A DNA stretch of 64,000 nucleotides from Sinotaia quadrata (taxonomy: Eukaryota > Mollusca > Gastropoda > Architaenioglossa > Viviparidae): positions 91,927,046-91,991,045 of the forward strand of contig CM054182.1 of assembly GCA_028829895.1 (NCBI GenBank), written 5' to 3'. Positions 1 to 13,228 of the stretch are shown here, one piece after another. The translations under genes and the position numbers were made by a program. The notes under the pieces were generated by a model. It saw nothing but the letters and a program-made list of their open reading frames with translations. It did no database searches and was not told the origin of the DNA. Each line of letters starts with the position of its first letter. The first letter of the stretch is position 1.

Positions 1-112
<112 letters not shown>

Positions 113-1375
113 CAGATTAATATAAGCTTCAGCGATTGTCAGTAGCAGTCAGAACCCTTGAACTTTCTTTCTTATTTAAGAATCTCGTTTTGAAGTAGTG
201 CTCAGTTGGTTTGATAGACCGCCATGAAAAGCCATTAGTGCAACACACCGATCGAAAGTCTTTCAAACAGTAATCGAAGTCAATTTATGCCTGTTATACC
301 GTTACCGGAGACTTGATATTTCTAATGCAAGAATTCGAAGAAGACCAATTTTATGTGTTCTCGAGGGCCATGGTAAGCGCATTGTTCTTACTGTTTACAT
401 AACAAGTTTCAAAATTAATTCAATAGTAAGGACCGTAATAAATTCGTTTTTGTTTGCTTGCATTTTTTCCTTGGTGGAGAGGAACCTCGGAGCTAAAAAT
501 ATCTCATTATGTAAAATAAAAAGGTAATTGTCTCTCTTTTAAGTACAAAAAAAATAAGCCAATCATCGTTCTCATTACATAAAGCGAAAGTGTGAATATC
601 AATCACTTCCACTAGAGACTTGGTCCTAAATGTCGCTCAGTGTTTCAGTAACATATCGCCAAAAATGAATCTTCATATTTGATTAGTGAAGTTCAATGGG
701 TATGTTTGAAATTATCTTCTAAGGGTGGGACAAAAAACTTAAAGTCCAAGTTTTAGGTACTATATTGAGACAGATTGAACTAAAGCAAAACACCACACCA
801 GAGACAAGATGGAGGCACGAAGGGTAACACATGATGCACGGGTTATACTGCTTAAATTAAGACATTAGTTTTGTTAGTAGTGAATGAAGCGAACGTTTTT
901 TTTTAATTATTACTATGTTGTTTGTATTTTTACGTTCTTGTTATTTAAATAAAATTCGATTCTCTGTTCGATGAGTATCAGTGGAGTAAAACTGCATTAC
1001 AGGTCTGAAAGGATCGAGTGGGGAGAAAAGGAGGGGTGGTTTAATCGACTGAATTACATTTTTTGTCGTCAGAAACCCTTCCTGATGAAGGGATTTTCTT
1101 TGATTCCAGATTGGAGTGGGTTTTTTCTTTTTTTTGTTTTACAAAATATTTTTGTATTAAAATATTTTTGTAAAGTTAAAACAATACCGATTTTGCTGTT
1201 AGCCAAAATGTCTGGCATGAATTTCAATGGCCGGTCACGTTACTGGGGTTAAAGTTACGACAAGATGTCCCTTGTTTTCCTAAGATCGTATCAGTATTTA
1301 AAGAACTCTCAGATTCGTCATGCTGTAGAATAAATTGTTCAACTACTTAGAAACATGAAAGTGTTTATAATGTAA
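113..1375. other. no gene recognised
   Basis: This is AT-rich unique-looking DNA without a credible long reading frame. The only exon-like item is a 16-codon ATG stretch at 325-372 that ends exactly at a GTAAGC donor. It is too short to call as a gene. Confidence 0.6.
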
Positions 1376-2380
1376 GTGGTGTCATGGAGTAGGTGATGTG
1401 GTATGATGTGGGTGGTGTGTGCAGCATGATGTGAAGTGGTGTGGTTCATTGCGTGAGATTGGTGCAGTGCACTATTAAAAAAGTGTGAAAAAAATATTGC
1501 AGTGGTATCATTTAGTGTAATATAGTACTTGTCGTGTGGTAAGGGTGACTTGGTGTGGTTTAGTATGATGCAGAAATTGCATGCTGTATTGGAGAAGTGT
1601 TATGTATGATGTGGGGATATATAGATTACTGTGATGTAATACGTTGTGATGCGGTGTGACTTGATATGGTGTTGTACAGAGCAATGCGGTGTGATGAGAT
1701 ATGGTACAGAGGTGAACAGTTTGGTACGGTATCGTTGTATGGTGTAGATGTGATGTGGTGTGGTGTAGTGTGATATCGTGCAAAGTTTGTGGTATAGGGC
1801 TGTATTTTTTATGGTAAAGAAGTGGTGTGTATGGTGTAGTGTGGTGTGATGTAATGTAGTGAAGTGCAGAGCAATGTGATGTGGTGTGATGTGGTGTGAA
1901 GCAGAGTTGTGTGGCGTGGAGCGGTCTGTTTTGCAGTGTGGGATGTGGTATATGTGGATTTAGAGTGGTTTGATGTAGTTCGTTGTGATGTGTTATGGTG
2001 CAGTGGTGTTTGGTAGTGTGTGATGCAGTGCAATGTGACGTGTATGATATAATATGATTTGCTTTAATTTGATGTAATGAAATGTGATGTTTCGAGTGTG
2101 TATTGCACCCACTATGTGGTATGGTAAATGAGCTGGTGTCTTTTGGTATGGATGCAATGCTGTGTAGTGTGGTGTGGTATGGGGTGCAATGCTGTGCGGC
2201 GTGAAAAAGTATGGTACCATGCTAATTGATGTCTGGGGTGGTTGGTATAGGTAAAAAGCTGTGTGGTGTGGTATGGGTTCAATGCTGTGCGATGTGGAAG
2301 GTGGGATGGTTGGGTATGGGTACAATGCTGTGGTAAATGAGCTAGTGTAATGTAGTGTGGTGTGGTTGGTTTAATGCAAA
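1376..2380. repeat. degenerate GT-rich minisatellite
   Basis: About 1 kb is built from variations on GTGATGTGGT with frequent GTGTGG and ATGTGGTG words and no clean period. On the minus strand it reads as His/Thr-rich frames, which are an artefact of the repeat and not proteins. Confidence 0.85.
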
Positions 2381-2689
2381 AGATGTATTATGTTGTCTTG
2401 TCAGTCACTCACACAAATATTTATATTTTAATTAAACTGATAGAGATCATGAACACGAGTCACTATATCCATGAGGTGACAAAACAAATAAGGTTTCACT
2501 AAGGAAAACAGAATGACTGTTATTTTATTGAAAGAATTATATTTGAACATACTAAAACAAAATCAGATGTGGATATTTTGCAATAATATATTTGTGACAG
2601 AGTAGATTTGCTCCTCCCTATTTTTACATTTAAATAAATGCATAATAAACAGTTGTGTATGACGTCAGGTGCAGGTGCTAAGACAATGA

Positions 2690-2975
2690 GCAGGTCCATA
2701 CAAATATGGTAATCTGGCCCACATATTAAGGCAGTATGGCCCACACAAAGAAAGCAATATAGCCCATACAAAGATAGTTGTCTGTCCCACACAGAGAAAA
2801 CAGTCTGGTCCACACAAAGACAATAGTTTGACCCATACAGAGTCAATAGTTCGACCCACACAAAGACAGCCGTCTGACCCACAAAAAGACAACAATTACG
2901 AAGACGACAATCTGGCCCACACAATTACGGCAATCTGACGCACAAAACTGGCAGTCTGGCTCACATAAAGATGGC
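2690..2975. repeat. 22-23 bp minisatellite
   Basis: Around 11 diverged copies contain the core GGCCCACACAAAGACA at a 22-23 bp spacing. The two overlapping minus-strand frames rich in Cys, Val and Trp come from this array. Confidence 0.85.
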
Positions 2976-5590
2976 TGTTGACTGACGGCAGTTTCATTTC
3001 AAAGAGGTCGCCAAGTTCAAATTACCTGAATCCTGCTAGAGAAGCAAAATTAATAATGATAGGTTCCATGGCAATTACTGCATTCAAGCAGAAATCAATA
3101 CATAAGCAGAAACAGAAATTAATACATATAATCAGAACGCATGAAAGTGAGGTGTTTACTCGTGTAGTCAAAATGTTTCCAGTTACATAATTGGATTTCA
3201 TTCTTAATTCATTGCAACATGCTAGTTTATACGTCAACAGTACAGACCGCCATTCCTTCAGCACAATGTTCTCGTCAAAGGCTTAGAGCTTTCAGACGCG
3301 AACCGCCAACTTCCGGAGTCCATTTTCTTCCAAGCCAAGAAAAGAAATAATAGTGCACTTTGTTGCTCAAAGAGTAAAGAAACTTGCCGTTTTCTTTCAA
3401 AATTTCTCAGAAAATCGCCATGTGATCAATTTTCTAAACACTTGCTTAGTGTGTTCGACTTTGCGCAATATTTCTGTCATCTGTATTGTTCTCTACCTTT
3501 TCTAAAGCGTTTTGGCTGTTGGTATGTTTGCTTCGTGGGGTTTGTGTTCCTTGCCTTTCTCATGGCCTGTGAGTCGATATGTAGGGTTTTTAAAACTCTT
3601 TTTCTAGCTCGAATATGCTAGCATACGTAATGTTAACCCTTTCCTATCCAACTGCTTATAATTAGGGCGTCTTGTGACATGATGTCCGGATGTGGGCTAT
3701 TTGTCCCAAACGTCAGCTCTTGAAATTGTTTTTATATGGTTTAATTTTAATTTAGTATAAAGCGTTTGAATTTTTATATCATTGGTTTCTTTTACTACTC
3801 TTTACAGTATTTAATATTTAATTTTAGGCCGAAATGTTCTCCAGACTTAAGATACGAAACAAATATATGACTATACCTAAAACGGATTCCTCATTCTTGA
3901 AAATAAAATAAAATAGTCACTTAAAACAGATTCATCCAAGTGTAGTCGTTCATAAGTGAAAATAATGTCAGTAGATTACTTCAAAAAGACTGAAGAGAGA
4001 AAAATGGAGGGGTGGAATGCATTTATCATAAACAACGCCATTTCTTTGTGTTACCATTGACAGACAACTATTGAGACGGCACACCTGAGAACGCATAAAA
4101 TTCATTCCGTTGTCTTTTTCGTCTTAATTCTTTGGTGTATTCAAACTTTACAAGCTAATGGCTTGTGAAGCAAAATGCTGAACCTAAGTTTTGTGAAAAA
4201 GAATCTTTTTTTTAAAAAAAATCAACTTGATCTTTTCAGTCCATAGATAATTACGAAATCTGTTAAGGTCTGCCAATTTCAATCAAGACCCCGTGTTCCT
4301 CGCAACACACTGATTGTGGAATGTTTGAGACATTTCTGCGTCTAAATATAGAAACAAATTTCTGTTGTGTTTTCTTAGCCTGCTGTCAGCGTCAGGTTTT
4401 GCTTTCTTTGTTTTGATTGTGTTTGTTTGCGTTTTATTTCTTTCTCTTTCTTTCACTCATTAATTCATGCTGTGCTCCATGTCTTCTTACATTGTGAGAA
4501 TGAATTGCTTCTGCTTATAGTCTGCCACCAGTGCTTGATGATATTGAAACGGTCTTAAAATCTTATTTAAAGTCGTTCATTACTTTCACTCTATCCTCTT
4601 GAGTCCGTACAAACTTTAGAAGCTCCAAATATTAAGAAGAGTAAACAAGTGCGCATTTTATCAGAGATTTGACGCTCAATTTTTTTCACCATGGATCTTG
4701 TCCCTTGAACTCTCAAAAGTACATTACATAATCTACAGTAAATCATAATGCAACAATAACTATATTTCATTCAAAGTTTGCTTGTATTTATTTTGTATTA
4801 TTTACTCTTGAAATGATGACACGTAACCAAATGTCCTCGGTAAAGTAATTTTCATTGAAAGTGGAGATCCGACCGCCAAGCTGGCCAGGAAGCAGAGTGC
4901 ATTTCGGTCCCCAACGTGAACTTTTTTACTGCAGAAGGACACTTCGGGCAAACACGCAAACACCAAAACCAATCACGAAGGCAGCATGCCAGGATTAATC
5001 AGTGACCCAAGTCCAAACGGTAAGAAGTGCCAAATCTGCTGATGGAGACTTAAGAAATCGTCTTCTGCAAGAGTCAGACAAAGCTACATTCTGACAGTCG
5101 AAGGATAGATGAAAATCTAATTGGGGTCGACTAGTGTCAGTGCGCATGTGTGAATCAAACGCTTCTTCGTAGAGAGACATAAGGATGAGTTGGTTGGGGG
5201 AAAAAATTCTTTCTGATAAGAAGTAAAAGAAAGAAGTCGAAGACACGACCACAGACGCTATTAACAGTTAGGCGCCTGTATCGCTGAATGCATCTATGCG
5301 TTCTGTAAATGGAACCCAGCACGCTGGGTTACCCTCTATCCCTCCAAAACTGTCGTATCTCTTTCAGATCAGCCCCATAGAACCGATGATAGTTTATGGA
5401 ACCAAACAAATAAAATAAATCATTTTCGCATTCACTGTATCAGCATCAGTCACATCACTGAGCGGTATCAAAGCGTTCAAAACAGTAATTGCTATTTCGC
5501 ATCGTGACCTTTCAAGTCGTCATTGAAGCGTACGATTAATGTTTTAGTACGAAATGCTACTGTTGGCTTGTTATTTTTGGCATTAATTTT
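2976..5590. other. no gene recognised
   Basis: This is AT-rich sequence with no long frame, no recognisable protein motif and no repeat I could define. Short GC-richer patches at about 3,280-3,330 (with ACTTCCGG, an ETS-type motif) and 4,860-5,260 are unexplained. Confidence 0.5.
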
Positions 5591-5810
5591 ACAATTGTTG
5601 TTGCTTTTATTATTATTATTATTATTATTTGATCTCGTCAATGAAGGCACAGTGTTGTTATTAATTTGGTGTACTGTTTTTTTTTTTTTTGCTTCTTTTT
5701 ATGTACGTTGGTGCTTTAATGCTAAAAATAAATTCTTTATAGTCAATTTTCTTCATTATGTCATTATGTCAATCATAATTCGCATGTAAATAAAAATATA
5801 CGTTAAAAAA

Positions 5811-5812
5811 AT

Positions 5813-5867
<55 letters not shown>
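5811..5867. repeat. (CA)n followed by (TA)n microsatellite
   Basis: A CA dinucleotide run passes directly into a TA run. A short TTA run lies just upstream, at about 5,605-5,630. Confidence 0.95.
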
Positions 5868-5872
<5 letters not shown>

Positions 5873-6967
5873 TTGTTTTTATTTGAAAGCTCTTACAGTT
5901 TAAACACCTCCATTTACTTTACAACTGATATAGGTGCTCTATTCTAATGGTAAAAATTATGCCCCTCCCCCTTCTTGTACTTGCATAACAAAATAATACA
6001 AACCTGGGGAAAAATGCACAATATGTCCTTTATAGGGCACTTCAATCTCTTTCCACTCTCTCAAGCAAGTAACTGCCAAAAAGTTGGGCAGAAAATTACC
6101 AGGGACGTCGAAACTGTTCTTTCTCGCACACCTTCTCTACGTAAGATTGCATTGGGAAACTAGGTTTGCTCCCTTTGAGCGGTGTCAGCCATTGTGGGAC
6201 TGAAAAGAGAAGTTCGTACTGGAGGGCAATTTGATTCCTAATAGGGAAGAAGATTACCCAGAAATCCTGGCATCGACAGAATAATTTCGACTAACAGCTT
6301 TGGCTTTTTAATACAAGTCAAGCCTGAAGTTTCTTCCTGCAACATAATAATTATCCATGACACGTAAAGGATTTCAATTTGGTAATTCAGGTAAGTGTGA
6401 TATGTGGTCTTCAGGCAATGTGAAGTTTTACTGATAATAGAAATGAACTCGCATTACTTTTGTAATATGTGTGTGAGTGTGTGTGTTTGTGTGTGTTGAA
6501 TATATTTCCACAGAATTATAATTTGTTTGATGAGTCTACGCTGTTTTCCTTGAGTGAATGGGATTAGCGTTAAGCAATACTTCCATCAAAGCAATTGTAA
6601 TTGACAATTTGTACATAAATTTAAATATTTCCAGGTAAGTGATCATTTACTGTCTTTTTAACAGTTCTTTGTAATCAATGCACTGATTAAACTTTACAAT
6701 AGTTTATTTTCGTATAAAGAGATTTAATCAACAATCCTTTCTGAGTAATAATGCATTTTTGTAAAGTTGTATTGAAATTAAAATTAAAATAACCAGTGGG
6801 TTTGCATTCAAAGTTGTTTAATGATAATGGACAGATGGGTATATGGTTAGACGGATGGTGATGCTGCAAACAATAGTGGCTATGATAGTAGTCATTGTAC
6901 TGGTAGCCGGCAGTTGTGGTTATGATTGTTTGCTGTGTTTACGGTTTGTGGTTGTACATTTAGTTTG
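5868..6967. other. no gene recognised
   Basis: No reading frame or repeat is supported apart from a short GT run near 6,470-6,500. Two strong donor-like strings (CAGGTAAGTG) occur at about 6,388 and 6,634 but have no coding sequence attached. Confidence 0.5.
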
Positions 6968-7258
6968 TAATTTGAGGTTGTGGATTGCGATAAGTGATTA
7001 CGGGTTGGGATTAAGATTGATAATTGTGATTGGTGGCTCTGAGTGTAAATTTGATTATCAGTGAGTATAATTTGAGGTTGTGGATTGCGATAAGTGATTA
7101 CGGGTTGGGATTAAGATTGATAATTGTGAATGGTGGCTCTGAGTGTAAATTTGATTGTCAGTGAGTATAATTTGAGGTTGTGGATTGCAACAAATGATTA
7201 CGGGTTGGAATTAAGAATGGTAATTGTGAATGGTGGCTCTGAGTGTAAATTTCACTGT
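6968..7258. repeat. 100-bp tandem repeat, 3 copies
   Basis: Three head-to-tail copies have an exact 100-bp offset (the word TTTGAGGTTGTGGATTGC recurs at 6,971, 7,071 and 7,171). The first two are almost identical and the third is slightly diverged. Confidence 0.95.
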
Positions 7259-7794
7259 GTTTGTGACTAGTTATCGATATTTACATATTTTGCGACTATG
7301 CCACCATGATGATTATGATGTGAATATGACACTGGTTTTTCATAATGATGATAATATTCACCAGCATCTCTTTAAAAAGGTGGTGGTGGTGGGTCGATGA
7401 ATGGTGTACATCAGTGGTTCAATGTACACAGGATAAAGTAGTAGCCATATCACTGATTCTCAAAACTAAAAAGATACGAATGCGCAGGTCTACGAAGAAT
7501 ATACGTGTGAACATGTTTATCTGTTCAAATTCGTGAAAATTCGTGCATGACACAAACAGGATGTTGTTCATACATGCGTCCTTAGACATGTACCACGCGT
7601 TGGTGTTGGCACGGTTGCGCGCTTGAGTGGATATCCTGGTGTTAATTCAATACGATTTGAAATTTCACTTGCATGAGTTGTTTTTGCAGTGTGAATTTTT
7701 TTCAAGTAAGATAAGAGAGGTTAATCATTTCCACCCTCTTCATCCTTCATCCTTAATTTGTGGCCCATCAATTCTGACTTAATATTTGTATATA
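7259..7794. other. no gene recognised
   Basis: Only a short GGT run near 7,380 stands out. The small frames here show no recognisable protein features. Confidence 0.5.
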
Positions 7795-7990
7795 TGACAC
7801 ATGGGAACCTTTAACATTCATTAATGATGAAACACATGGGAACCTTTAACACTCATGAATTACACACACGAGGGAACCTTTAACATTCATGAATGATAAA
7901 AGATATGGGGGAATCTTTAACACTCATGAATTACACACAAGTGGGAACCGTTAACATTCATATGAATGACACACCTCGTGGGAGACTTTA
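7795..7990. repeat. about 35-bp minisatellite
   Basis: About six copies carry the core GGGAACCTTTAACATTCATG at roughly 35-bp spacing. It abuts the next array with no gap, and its last copy grades into it (GGGAGACTTTA). Confidence 0.9.
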
Positions 7991-8212
7991 TATTAGTATG
8001 ATACACACACCCTTGGGAGACTATTAGTATGATACACACACCTATTGGGAGACTATTAGTATGATACACACACCTCGTGGGAGACTATTAGTATGATACA
8101 CACACCTCGTGGGAGACTATTAGTATGATACACACACCTCGTGGGAGACTATTAGTATGATACACACACCCATGGGAGACTATTAGTATGATACACACAC
8201 CCTTGGGATCCT
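7991..8212. repeat. 32-bp minisatellite, 7 copies
   Basis: Seven copies with core TATTAGTATGATACACACAC start at 7,991, 8,022, 8,054, 8,086, 8,118, 8,150 and 8,181. The central copies are identical. Confidence 0.95.
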
Positions 8213-8224
8213 GTAAAATTCGTC

Positions 8225-8395
8225 TGAATGGCATACATGCATAAACATTTACTCTACATATGTATGAATGACATTCATGTGGAAACCATTAATTTACATT
8301 CGCCTGCATGACACTCACATATGGACCATTAATTTACATTCGTATGCATTGCACTCACGTGGAAACCTTTAATTTGGCCTTTGCATGCATAACAG
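8225..8395. repeat. about 53-bp degenerate repeat, 3 copies
   Basis: Three diverged copies have the core AACCATTAATTTACATTCG followed by a CATGACACTCA-like segment. The array lies between two unrelated arrays. Confidence 0.7.
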
Positions 8396-8414
8396 TCTAC
8401 TGAAAAGTACATTA

Positions 8415-8640
8415 ATAAATAAATACAATCTCAAAGCACAGTAGTTAGTGAATATACTCTCAAAAGCACATTAGTTAGTAAATATACTCTCCGAAAACAA
8501 ATTAGTTATTAAATATACTCTCAAAAACACATTAGTTAGCAAATATACTCTCCGAAAACAAATTAGTTATTAAATATACTCTTAAAAACATATTAGTTAG
8601 TAAATATACTCTCAAAAACACATTAGTAAACAAATACAAT
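8415..8640. repeat. about 31-bp minisatellite
   Basis: Seven or eight copies have the core AATATACTCTCAAAAACACA followed by TTAGTTAGTA. Two variant unit types (CAAAAACACA and CCGAAAACAAA) alternate in part of the array. Confidence 0.9.
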
Positions 8641-8689
8641 CTACTGAATTACAACTTGAGCATACTGCAATAAACTAATAATGTTTTTT

Positions 8690-8906
8690 TCCTCCTGTAG
8701 TAAAGAGGTGTATGTTCCTTTAGTAAAAAGTTGTTTGTTCCTGTAGTAAAGAGGTGTTTGTTCCTGTAGTAAAGAGGTGTTTGTTCCTGTAGTAAAGAGG
8801 TGTTGGTTCCTGTAGTAAAGAGGTGTTTGTTCCTGTAGTAAAGAAGTGTTTGTTCCTATAGTAAAGAGGTGTTTGTTCCTGTAGTAAAGAGGTGTTTGTT
8901 CCTGTT
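8690..8906. repeat. 23-bp minisatellite, 9 copies
   Basis: Units contain TTCCTGTAGTAAAGAGGTGT and recur every 23 bp from 8,715 to 8,899. Because 23 is not a multiple of three, all three minus-strand frames are read in turn. This produces repetitive pseudo-proteins that should be ignored. Confidence 0.97.
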
Positions 8907-9264
8907 TGCATACTACAAGCCACATCGTGCACAGGTTCATATTGATTCTGGCAAGAGCATATCTTATTAACAGCAGTATTTTTTACAAACATTAATATTC
9001 ACCGGGTCTAGACAACTGAAGGTTTCTCTGAAAAGAATGTCTCTCTGTGTAGACGGGCCTCTCATTAATACTGCACGCACCCGAATCGCGTGTGAAGACG
9101 ATTGGTTCACTCTTCATTCAATGTCTGAATGAAATTAACCAGTGACATAATGAAAACTAGCAAAATAGATCTAATCTTACTTTGCCTCTATACATTTCTC
9201 ATCTATCAATTGCTGAGTTAAAAGAGAAATATTTTCATTTAAATATATTCCTGTTTTGTAACAT

Positions 9265-9665
9265 GTAAATTGTTTTTAGAACTTGAAAACCCTGCATATC
9301 AAGGTTTTTCTTGTTGCTGAATCATATCTGACTTCAGATTTGGGAAAGACTGGTAGATGTTTTATTTTCTTGTTGAATATGTGATGCTTTAAGAACTAGA
9401 AAATAATGCAGTTTTGTTTGCTAAATTAGTGTTGTTCTGAGAACTAAAAATTAATGAATTTCATGTTTAATTTTGTTAAGGTTGTGTTTAGAACTCGATA
9501 ATACTGCATTTTATGTTTAATTTTAATTTGCTGAACTACTGCTGCTTTGAGAACACGAAAACAATGTGTATATTGTTATTGAATCATTGTTGCTTTCTAA
9601 AACCAGAAATGAATGTGCTAAATGTTTTATTTGGTTGTTATTAAATCACTGCTGCCATTGTTTTG
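9265..9665. repeat. about 66-bp degenerate tandem repeat
   Basis: About six old copies share a GAACTAGAAAATAATGCA-like core followed by TTTTATTTGGTTGTTGAATC-like sequence. Divergence is high, so the boundaries are approximate. Confidence 0.6.
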
Positions 9666-9788
9666 CTTGTGCTTCTTTCTTTATTCATTTCTTATGCTTC
9701 ATTTTATCCACACAGCAAGCAGTACTTGTTAACAAATAATTAATTTCCATGTGCAAAGGATATTATGCGCATGTACTACCAGTCTTTT

Positions 9789-9962
9789 CTTTGGTTGTTA
9801 CTTACTAATTCAATGTTTGACATTATAGAGAACTGAGTATACGGTACTTTGGTTGTTACTTACTAATTCAATGTTTGACATTATAGAGAACTGAGTATAC
9901 GGTACTTTGGTTGTTACTTACTAATTCAATGTTTGACATTATAGAGAACTGAGTATACGGTA
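9789..9962. repeat. 58-bp tandem repeat, exactly 3 identical copies
   Basis: Copies start at 9,789, 9,847 and 9,905, and the array is exactly 3 x 58 bp. The units look identical, so the triplication is recent (or an assembly effect). Confidence 0.97.
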
Positions 9963-10404
9963 CTTTGAACACCGTTGTAGTTTAACTACTCTTATGTTAA
10001 AAACACTTTACTTGTCTAATGGCTTGAATACAGTTTACTGTCAGTGCATTCACTTCAACGAGGATGCCACGTGTCGTCAACACAGTGCCATCAGCTGCAT
10101 AAATATTTTGACTTTTGTAGTAAACATTTACTGGAGACAGTCCAGCGATAGAGTATGTAACCAATTTAGATGGACTGGGCCTATTGATTTTTTTCCCCAG
10201 CAAATTTTGCATGACAAGAAGAAGATCGGCTCCTGCACACTTTTTTTGTGCCGTAGAGTAGACAGATGTTTGCTACTGTAATTCATCATCCTACTTTACC
10301 CTGATATCATCAGTAGAACCCAGAGTAGTCTGGCTCTCTGGGGAAAAAGTGGGTTCATAGTCAACAACAAAACTTACAGCTTTTACATTCAAGAACAGGC
10401 TACA
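9963..10404. other. no gene recognised
   Basis: This is a spacer between arrays. Overlapping short frames occur on both strands at about 9,994-10,281, but neither shows recognisable motifs. Confidence 0.45.
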
Positions 10405-11355
10405 AAAAGAGATTTAAAACTAGGCACTCGACTTCAAGACGAACTACATCAAAGTAGGGACACGTCTTCAAGATGATGTACGTCAAAGTAGGGACTCGTT
10501 TTCAAGATGATCTACGTCAAAGTAGGGATTCGTCTTCACGACGAACTATGTCAAAGTAGGGACACGTCTTCGAGATAAACTATTACAAAGTAGGGACTCA
10601 TCTTCAAGATTAACTACGTCAAAGTAGTGACATATCTTCAAGATAAACTACGTCAAAGTAGGGACATGTCTTCAAGATGAACTACGTCAACGTAGGGACT
10701 TGTCCTCAAGACAAACTACGTCAAAGTAGGGACTCGTCTTCAAGATGAATTACGTCAAACTATGAAATCTAATCCTAGATGGATTACGTCAAAGTGGAGA
10801 CACGTCTTCAAGAAGAATTACGTCAAAGTAGGGATTCATCTTCAAGATGAACTACGTTAAGGAAGGGACTCTAATTCAAGATGAAGTATGTCAACGTAGG
10901 CATTCGTCTTCAAGATGAGCTATGTCAAAGTAAGGACTCTAATTCAAGATAAACTACATATAAGTACGGACTCTAATTCAAGATGGGCTACGTCAAAGTA
11001 GGGACTCTTCAAAATGGGCTACGTCAAGGTTGGGGTTCTAATTCAAGATGGGCTATGTCAAAGTAAGGGGCTCGACTTCATGATGGGTTAAGTCAAAGTG
11101 GGGACTTGTCTTCAATATGAGTTACGTCAAAGTTGGGACTCTAATTCAAGATGAAGTACGTCAAAGTGGGGACTCGTCTTCATGATGGGTTATATCAAAT
11201 TAGGGACCTTAATTCCAGATGATTTACGCTAAAGTACGGATTCGACATCAAGATGAACTACATCAATGTAGGGACTCTAATTCAAGATGAACAAAGTGTG
11301 GACATCTTCAAGATAAACTACGTCAAAGTATGGATTTGTCTTCAAGATGTACGGG
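10405..11355. repeat. 34-bp minisatellite, about 27 copies, carrying TACGTCA
   Basis: Units carry TACGTCAAAGTAGGGACTCG followed by TCTTCAAGATGAAC-like sequence, with a period near 34 bp and moderate divergence. Many units keep TACGTCA (TGACGTA on the other strand), which resembles an ATF/CREB-type site. The array ends about 1.9 kb before the next recognisable repeat. Confidence 0.95.
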
Positions 11356-13228
11356 ATTTGTACAGAGCCATTTCAATTATTTCCTATGATAAATCTATGC
11401 AAGTATGCTCATACGACTAGAGACCAGTCCTCTTCTATTGTTTATCTGTTATAAATTTCACATTTGAGTAAATCGAGCCTAAGCCACTTCTGGTGTTGGA
11501 AAATCTGTCCAACCTTGTCACTGTGACTGGGGCCCAATCCATTTCCATTCTACGTAAATCAATCCAAGCTTGTATACCTAAATGGAGCCCAAGCCACTTC
11601 TTCAGTTTAAGTTTGATCTATTGTCTATCGCATGTGCTTTCAGTCACGCCATTTATGACTGACTAGTTCGCAGACTGCACGGAGAGAGACTTGAGTGTAG
11701 TACACAGTGCCGACATTTATTGTTGCAAGTGAATGATTTTTCCTCTAAAGCTATAGTGGTAGGGCGGGGACTTTTTTCATGCGTATTTCCAAGCACTGTT
11801 CCCAAACTCGACTTCTGTTTACCAAGCCGAGTTATACGAGTATGTTAAAATATTGAACTAGGAAGATGTGCATGAATAATCAGATATATTTACTCTTTTC
11901 AATCTTTGTTTTAATTTTAAAATATTACAAAAAATCACAGTAGGAAATGAATTCCGTTCCAGCGATAGCGTCGAATTTTTTTTCTGTTGCTTTTTCTGGC
12001 GTTACTGATACTTTCTTATTTATTATTTTTTTAATCGGGTTTACAGCAGTTTGTAAGAGTAATAGGAACAGGCCAGAGAAGGGGAGATTATTAATAGCAC
12101 AGGCGACTGCATGCAGTACAGCATGAGACACTTCAAGCAATAGTGATCTAGGGGGTGGATCGAATTAAAATTGCTCAAGGGCACACTTCATTGTGAACGT
12201 TTTCGCTGAAATCCCTACTGAAGGATTCATGTAACGTAAATGGAGTTTTCCTTTTTTTTTTCAAATAAGCAAATAGTGATGTGGGATTTGGTTAAAAACT
12301 TCTTGTAAAACTCTGTGTTTTCTCTATAACATGTGCATTGGGTTCAAATATTATCATAAACTCAAATATATGTGGGGAGTGGGGTTAACTGAAGATAAGC
12401 ATTTACAAAAAACTGCATTTTGTTTCCTCCTTCAGGCTGTCATGCAATGGAAAATTCGATTTTATTGAATTATTAAATTTTATGAATTAACTCGTAGTTT
12501 TATTTAAATTATGGAAACATAGGATTTAAATTAAACTTGAAGCTGAGGGTAACATGAAATTTGAAACTTGTAAAGTATTCTGACTCCTGTGAAGTGTTTA
12601 CTTCCGGCTGAATGAATAAATAATTAAACAATAAAAGTGGGAGTGCGCGAGTGTTAAGTGTGAGCGGAATTAGTTAGTGTTAGTCAGCTTTGTTAAACAT
12701 TTACATCGCTAGCAGTCGAGCCAGAAGAGCAGTGAAGCGTGACTATGAAGAAATCGCCATTAAGTCCCGATAAACAGATTACGACGGTGACTGCATTTTG
12801 TCTAAACCTCAAAGTAGGAGGAAGCGTAGGCGATTGGTTAATGGGATGTGTTGGTGGGCTAGCTTAATCAGATGTGTTGATGGGATAGGTTAATGGGATA
12901 GACAGGCCCAGAAAATCTACTTTGTTTATGAGGTGGCCAAAGACCTTTACTCCTAGCAAAGCTACATTAAGAGAAAGGTGTTTTGACTTAGCTCTAGAGA
13001 GTCTGTAGAATTGTAGCCGAAGTTCGGAAGCGCTTTTTGGCTAGAAAACCTATATGAAATGATAATTTACATTGTCATTTTTTTTCTACTGAATTGCATG
13101 ACTTTGTAATAATAAATCATATCAATATTAGCATTTAGTTATGATACAAAACATCTACAAGTGCCGATGCAGAACATGGGTCACTGGTACTCTTACGCCG
13201 GTATGCCAGTGCATCTTCATTACAAAGT
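11356..13228. other. no gene recognised
   Basis: A very diverged repeat of about 62-65 bp (core GCCCAAGCCACTTCT) may occupy 11,370-11,620. From about 12,640 to 12,850 the sequence is GC-richer, with a 40-codon ATG frame at 12,744 that I cannot identify. The rest is unremarkable. Confidence 0.4.

Noticed and set aside
1508..2325. His/Thr-rich minus-strand frames
   Set aside because: Translations of the degenerate GT-rich repeat at 1.38-2.38 kb.
8641..8992. Repetitive minus-strand proteins with TNTSLLQEQTPLYYR-like units
   Set aside because: They are alternate frames of the 23-bp minisatellite.
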